Assembly (NCBI GenBank): GCA_020284085.1
Contig: JACEVL010000099.1
Span: 2,082,229-2,146,228, forward strand
DNA from: Aporrectodea caliginosa
Taxonomy: Eukaryota > Annelida > Clitellata > Crassiclitellata > Lumbricidae
Length of the DNA: 64,000 nt
Reading direction: 5' to 3'
Of this stretch, positions 59,201 through 64,000 are shown piece after piece; position 1 is the stretch's first letter; every line of letters starts with the position of its first letter. The position numbers and the translations under genes were made by a program. The notes below the pieces were generated by a model that worked only from the letters and a program-made list of their open reading frames with translations, had not been told where the DNA came from and searched no databases.

Positions 59201-59481
59201 CAGAGAAAATCAAGACTAAGAGATACGTTAGAATTATAAGAAATTATAGCACTAACGAAGTTATACAGGCTATCATTGGCTACTAACCTATTATATATCA
59301 TTAACCTGGTAATGTCGATCGGAAAGAGGGCAGTGAAGCACTATAATTAGCGGCATCACATAATTATCGTTAAGTTTCTGGCTTTAAATGAAAGACCGAC
59401 CTTTGCGTATATTTCAGCCGCAGATATTTGATTATCAAAGTGTGTACCTGTTAGGATAACGCAGAAGAACTTAAAAATCAT
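53254..59481 (-). CDS. Receptor with two C-type lectin domains and ITIM-like tail
   Basis: Eight exons: 59481-59448, 59191-58898, 56103-55975, 55792-55556, 55306-55166, 54892-54629, 54216-54105, 53611-53254. All have AG/GT borders; the first six junctions are phase 1 and the last phase 2. They join to 522 residues. Signal peptide MIFKFFCVILTVWL; lectin domain 1 (about 24-152, CSGGYCFV to AGFICS); lectin domain 2 (about 153-278, CYKSNTDSLSWYEARNRC to WMTGHPNNYQ and FACVS); a Thr/Ser stalk of about 88 residues, probably O-glycosylated; a transmembrane helix (GIGVGVGVGGALVIIALVAA) with CRKRC stop-transfer; a cytoplasmic tail with SLYASV (Y439) and TVYAQL (Y467), both fitting the ITIM pattern. 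The EPN/QPD calcium motif is not evident, so sugar binding is uncertain. Likely an inhibitory or adaptor-binding surface receptor. A pogo-like element occupies intron 2. Confidence 0.8.
54630..54892 (-). repeat. Thr/Ser-rich stalk-coding exon
   Basis: ACA/ACT/ACC-rich codons give runs such as STTSTTTTTSTRSATTST. It is a mucin-like spacer between the lectin domains and the membrane. The opposite strand is also open but has no homologue and is a by-product of the codon bias. Confidence 0.85.
56230..56560 (-). pseudogene. LINE 3' end in intron 2 of the lectin receptor
   Basis: On the minus strand GAPGRRCLRSTERGVLMVPF, then FSVVSLSLWNGLPLMLRL and VLFSRAGVGSAPE are readable, the C-terminus of the same CR1/L2-like family as 10986-11340, followed by its 3' tail with an ATGA/ATTC repeat (56260). 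Confidence 0.8.
56659..58825 (+). mobile_element. pogo/Tigger-like DNA transposon, internally deleted
   Basis: The ends GGGGAGAACTGGCACCCTTG and its inverted copy are flanked by TA on both sides (56657-56658 and 58826-58827), as in the Tc1/mariner superfamily. Copies of GATCAAGGGTGCC or its complement recur at about 57035-57090 and 58560-58640. Transposase remnants lie on the plus strand. The element sits in intron 2 of the lectin receptor, antisense to it. Confidence 0.8.
57647..58290 (+). pseudogene. pogo-like transposase remnant
   Basis: A TTTCAG acceptor precedes ATG at 57647. The product starts MPYHKKRKTDRPLGGLIPED, like the N-terminal HTH (psq-type) region of pogo-like transposases, and stops after about 44 codons. 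Downstream are an acidic stretch and, in changing frames, a C-terminal part (YIARVENQPSDEL, FVIPET, KLPPPLMTGGTKRT). The DDE catalytic core is missing. Confidence 0.65.
58848..58872. repeat. TA microsatellite
   Basis: About twelve TA units next to the second exon of the lectin receptor. Confidence 0.9.
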
Positions 59482-60439
59482 TATTCCTGTTTCTTGTTGT
59501 TCTCTGAAGATAGATGTCTCGTTCCTAAAACGTTCCTTTTGCTTTCTTCGTAGGCTACTTTAGCTTGTAATCTTAATTTTCTTCTCAGTTGAGAGTATTC
59601 AAATACAGTAAATAGTTATGTCTACAATTAACGCTTTCTAATTCCACATCTTCTATCTGCTGAGTTTCATCACTATTGCAGTCGTAATATTTCTAAAGCG
59701 CTACTCTAAAGCTAAACGCGAAGCAACAACTTATTCACGAGCCGCCTCAGCCAACTAGTACTGCAAACGTCAGTTAGGAGCGTTATGCTAAAGCATATCA
59801 TGCATCGAGGTATAAGGGGTATAACCATTTCAACGGTCACGCTCTAGTTAGCAAGTTACCAGCATATTCTCTGTGATGACTCGATACTTACACTTTGCAA
59901 CTGTTCGTTTTTAGCAAATACAACGAGAACCATTTACTTCCTGTTTCACGAAGTTACAAGGAAGACGTTTCAAATGAAGAGGTCTGAGTGCGACTGACTG
60001 AACAGGAGACATTGTCAAGTTTTAAATATTATTGGATTGCCAGTTGCTATTATCACTGTGGTGGGAGAGTTGTACAATACAATACAATACAATACTATAC
60101 TGTGGCAAAGTCAGTCGCTTTATTCTTGAAGTTGATTTGCTTTACTAGACAGCAATTTAGACTGTCTCCAGAGTCAGAGTCTTTGCTGTGTAAGGAGCTG
60201 CAATAATGCCATTCATTATATGATTTATCACTTATAGATCATCCAAAGTAATAACAGCAAAATCCATTAACGCTGTAGTAAGGCAAAGCTTTTGCTGAAA
60301 CGTTTATGTGTCTACATCTGTGAATGTGTGCATGCGTGTATGCTTGTATGTCTGTATGTATGTTTATAAGTAGGCCTATACGTGCATGTGTGTATGTATA
60401 TATGTAAGTAAGTATAATATGGACTTTTATAAAGCTCAT

Positions 60440-60440
<1 letters not shown>
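59482..60440. other. No gene seen; 5' flank of the lectin receptor
   Basis: A LINE tail in antisense (TTTCTAAAGCGCTACTC) lies at about 59688-59775. An ACAAT run lies at 60075-60103. The promoter of the receptor should be near 59500-59700; no TATA box could be assigned. Confidence 0.45.
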
Positions 60441-61190
<750 letters not shown>

Positions 61191-62127
61191 AGATAGGCCT
61201 ATATCTCCGCCGATGAGCACTCCCAGGTATTTATGTTTCTATGAATGAATAAGAATAATGATATTGTATCTCCAACACGTTTTAGTATGTGTGGATTTTG
61301 TTAGATCTCTTTCAAAATATCAAATACTCGGTCTCGCAGCATTTCTGGATAGTAAGTGCTGCTAAAATAACAACTTGTTTCTATATCGTTGTCATCTCCG
61401 ATGATCCTCTTACAGTAAGATGGGATCCGCGTGGATGTGCAAAGCGTTAACTAAACTGACGAATGTTTACCACCCTTCTTTTCTAGTATATTCATCGGTT
61501 AACATTTTAAAACTCTATTACCTGCTCCTTACGATTGTACAGTGGCAAGGACAAGTGATCTAGTTTGAGTCAGTTAGAGATGCACCGGTTGTTGTGTCGC
61601 AGGTAGAGTGAAGAAGTCTGCTTAAAATCTAATCTATTATCATAAAAGCAAACGTAGTCGAATCCAATTGGAAAACATCTGAGGCGCTGTTGTTGCTATG
61701 ATTAACGCATTATTCAATTGATATCGATTCCTCAAAACCAAAAGTTTTGTATGGTTTCAAATAAAATAAATACAATTAAAATGTTATTATTAAACAATAA
61801 ACAAAAGACAATGAAATATTCAAATTGTTCTGCGGGGCTTATGCACACAATTCACATTCTAAGTCGCTAAGAGCTTGACAAAGTATTCATTCATTCCGAG
61901 AATTTATATAGCGGTGTATGGTGTATGGTGTACGCCCAAGCTGATACGAACACGAAACTGCGAGTTGCATTTGAATTGCTTTGCTTACAGTACGAAATGC
62001 TATTGTAGTGTAGAGTAATAGAGTTAGATATCATTGTGTTCCTCCATGCTCAAGTTCAGCTTACACTGCGATACCTTACTGTATGTAATGTAGAGTAACG
62101 CAGTAACGCATATTTGCACCTCAGTGA
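61191..62127. other. No gene seen
   Basis: A short LINE tail (CATTCCGAGAATTTATATAGCG) lies at about 61890-61915. The rest is non-coding. Confidence 0.45.
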
Positions 62128-62489
62128 TCAGGCTTCTGTTTCTTCTGCATAAAGGTCTCCACCGACTTTAAAGTGATTGGTTGCATTGTTATTTTTTGGT
62201 GGACTGGGGGCTGGAAATGGTTTAGCCTTTCCAGCTACAATGGTAACACTTCCATCGCGATGGAGCTGGGGTTCGGTACAGAATCCTAGTTGAGCATAAA
62301 CTGTGGGCGTTTGGCTGAAGTTTTCGTAGGCGTTTGTATCGGCGTTGTTCAGCTCTGACGATGATGAAACTATACGTGCATATGGAACATCAATTCCGTC
62401 AGAGCTATGGTGCTTGTTCACCGAATCCTTCATAAGAATATCTGGAGGCCGTCCGTTCGATCGAATTGGTCTTCTTCATTTGAGGGCAT
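62128..62489 (-). pseudogene. Paralogous ITIM-like cytoplasmic tail exon, frameshifted
   Basis: After a TTTGCAG acceptor at 62489, in the same phase (2) as the last exon of the lectin receptor, the exon begins RCPQMKKTNS, parallel to RCRRRKKTDS there. The frame then has to shift by one to continue with RPPDILMKDSVNK and the tail. The tail keeps VPYARI, TVYAQL and LYAEET, three tyrosine motifs of which two fit the ITIM pattern. Its 362 bp do not fit a whole number of codons with phase 2. Either this is a decaying duplicate or the sequence has an error. Lectin-domain exons of this copy, if any, lie beyond the LINE and gypsy insertions to the right. Confidence 0.7.
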
Positions 62490-62714
62490 CTGCAAACGCA
62501 TTTAAAAACGGACTGCAAGTTACTGGAAAGCAGCCAGTTAACTATTATACTACTGCAATTACGTTTATGCCAATATAACTTAAAAATACAATTAATTATA
62601 TGTATTATACTAACATCTGCACAAATGTTACAATACATTACGGAACATTATTCTTACTATAGACTAGATTACTGTAATGCTACACTGTAGAGTCCACATG
62701 GCTATGTATGTATT

Positions 62715-63058
62715 GCTTCATTTGATTCCAGTCGTGAAGTAGACATTGATAGAATGTGTCTTCGACTCTCTCACCGAGACCACCTTACACCTGGGCTTCC
62801 TTCTCTGTACTGGCTTCCTGTCTCTAAGCGAGCCGATTCAAGCTTCTCATGTATAAGGAACGTGCAGGTCATTCGCCATCTTACAATCTATTAAAGGCGA
62901 CTCTTTCTACGATCAGTTTATTCACAGTTGCCGGTCCTTCCATTTTGAACTCTCTACCTGCTCATGTTCGTTATTCAATCAGTCAACCACTATTCGTTTA
63001 TTCAGTTTTGACAAGGTCAACACAAGGAAATACTTCTACATATGACTGTTTGTGAGTG
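62715..63058 (+). pseudogene. LINE C-terminal relic
   Basis: LPSLYWLPVSKRADFKLLM, HSPSYNLL and FTVAGPSILNSLPAHVR are recognisable against the LHWLP / APxYL / VAxPxxWNSLP pattern. A frameshift separates the parts. Confidence 0.65.
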
Positions 63059-63171
63059 CCAACAGTTTCCATTGCGGACAAGAGCATGTTGAATTAATGT
63101 CAATATTTCGAGACATCACAATTTTGAGGATGCTTTTGGGCTCTGATTAATATAGGTTCTTATAATGGCCC

Positions 63172-63503
63172 TGTGAACAAGTGTTTTGCATATATAATGA
63201 GCACAGGTGTTCTTTAGGTTGATATATATATAATACGGTAGATTCTCTTTACACGTGCAGTTAGCGCGCCAAACTTAGAAACTGCTGATGACAGTAAATT
63301 TGAACAATACAGTGTAGTACAGTTGTTTTAAGGCAAGAGTTGAGTTTGTTGTTATTAAACTGTGTTTGAAGAAAGAAAGAAACATTCAAAGAACTGTGTC
63401 AATTTAATTCTTAAACAGTTAGAAGACGTTGAGCAATTTATATGTAGAGATAAGGAAAGTTCTTGAGGTAGGTCACAACTAAGAAAGAAAAGAGTTGGTG
63501 ACA
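63172..63503 (+). repeat. Gmr1-like 5' LTR with internal deletion
   Basis: 332 bp, compared with 470 bp at 34213-34682. The deleted part lies mainly after GATATATATATAATA and around the GCAGTAGAGAGCTG stretch. Confidence 0.9.
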
Positions 63504-63785
63504 TATTTGGTGGCAGCAGCGGTGGAATTCGAAACAACGTCTGGGATTCGAAACAACGTCTGGGATTCGAAACAACGTCTGGGATTCGAAACAACGTCTG
63601 GGATTCGAAACAACGTCGACTGGTGAATACGCATTCAAATCATTGGTAAATCTACGACAACGAAAGCCTCAACGACAAAGGTATAAAAGTTGGTTGTTAT
63701 CAAACAAAGAACAATCCCCAATACTTCAAACACAAAAGAAAACTCGTGTTTTCCAGAAAGGACAGCACTGAAGTAAAGAAGTAAG

Positions 63786-64000
63786 ATGGAGAAATTAAGT
63801 GTCAAGAAACAAGCAGAACTGAAGAAGATGTCTTCTGAAAGATTAAAACAGCGCTTGTTAAAGGCTGGTTTTGAAGAAGAGAAACTGGAAGATATGTCAC
63901 GTGAGGACATGCTAGAAGCGCTAGCTGAAGTCTGGCTTAAAGAAGAAGCAGAAGAAGAAGAAGGTGCTGTCGGCGGTGCTGTGGAAAAGGTTATTGAAAA
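63786..64000 (+). CDS. Gmr1-like gag, N-terminal part (cut by window edge)
   Basis: The ATG at 63786 opens MEKLSVKKQAELKKMSSERL, identical to the gag start at 24335, followed by a SAP-like helix pair (LKAGFEEEKLEDMSREDM) and a Glu-rich stretch. The frame is open to the window edge. Function: capsid protein of the retrotransposon particle. Confidence 0.85.
   Translation, partial: MEKLSVKKQAELKKMSSERLKQRLLKAGFEEEKLEDMSREDMLEALAEVWLKEEAEEEEGAVGGAVEKVIE

Larger units (their letters stand above)
63172..64000 (+). mobile_element. Second Gmr1-like element, 5' end
   Basis: LTR 63172-63503 (TGTGAACAAGTG to GTTGGTGACA), primer-binding site at 63508, 19-bp leader repeats (63523-63615) and gag start at 63786, all matching the element at 23768-34682. 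The element runs off the right edge. Its LTR is shorter than the 470-bp form because of a deletion. Confidence 0.92.

Overview
The window reads as nuclear DNA of a multicellular animal, most likely a marine invertebrate deuterostome (echinoderm or hemichordate grade). The grounds are spliced genes with GT-AG introns, families expanded in such animals (Mab-21/cGAS-like nucleotidyltransferases, C-type lectin receptors), dense LINE, LTR and DNA-transposon debris, and a gypsy-type element with integrase upstream of reverse transcriptase, the Gmr1-like order described from deuterostomes. The taxon is an inference. No rRNA, tRNA, CRISPR or prokaryotic signal was seen.

Layout. 1-12,000: a minus-strand Ty3/gypsy element whose gag is split by a BEL/Pao element (979-7143); the gypsy LTR is entered by a hAT transposon (9292-11621), itself carrying nested LINE fragments. 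12,300-15,000: LINE debris and a two-exon 3' end of an unidentified membrane protein. 16,666-21,280: cGAS-like gene A (two exons, N-terminal membrane anchor), a gene fragment E in its intron, and pseudogene B split by a hAT MITE. 21,443-23,770: a solo LTR and a LINE interrupted by a hAT element. 23,768-34,682: a Gmr1-like gypsy element in a head-to-tail double arrangement. 35,566-51,511: cGAS-like copies F (one in-frame stop), C (two exons, apparently intact) and D (about 907 aa, three fused nucleotidyltransferase modules), with a 3.0-kb fold-back element and a hAT-like MITE between C and D. 53,254-59,481: an eight-exon gene for a single-pass receptor with signal peptide, two C-type lectin domains, Thr-rich stalk, transmembrane helix and ITIM-like tail; a pogo-like transposon lies in its second intron. 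62,128-62,489: a frameshifted paralogous ITIM-like tail exon. 63,172-64,000: the start of another copy of the Gmr1-like element.

The host genes all lie on the minus strand and belong to two families with likely innate-immune roles: cGAS-like receptors (nucleic-acid sensing that yields cyclic nucleotide second messengers, where the catalytic residues are kept) and lectin receptors with inhibitory-type tails. Among the cGAS-like copies only C and the first module of D keep both the GS motif and three acidic residues at the metal-binding positions. A keeps the acids but not GS, F has lost two acids and carries a stop, and B and E are relics. This looks like a birth-and-death immune cluster inside transposon-rich DNA.

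The gene models were assembled by eye from splice sites. For A, C, D and the lectin receptor every junction keeps the frame. No database search or expression data were available.
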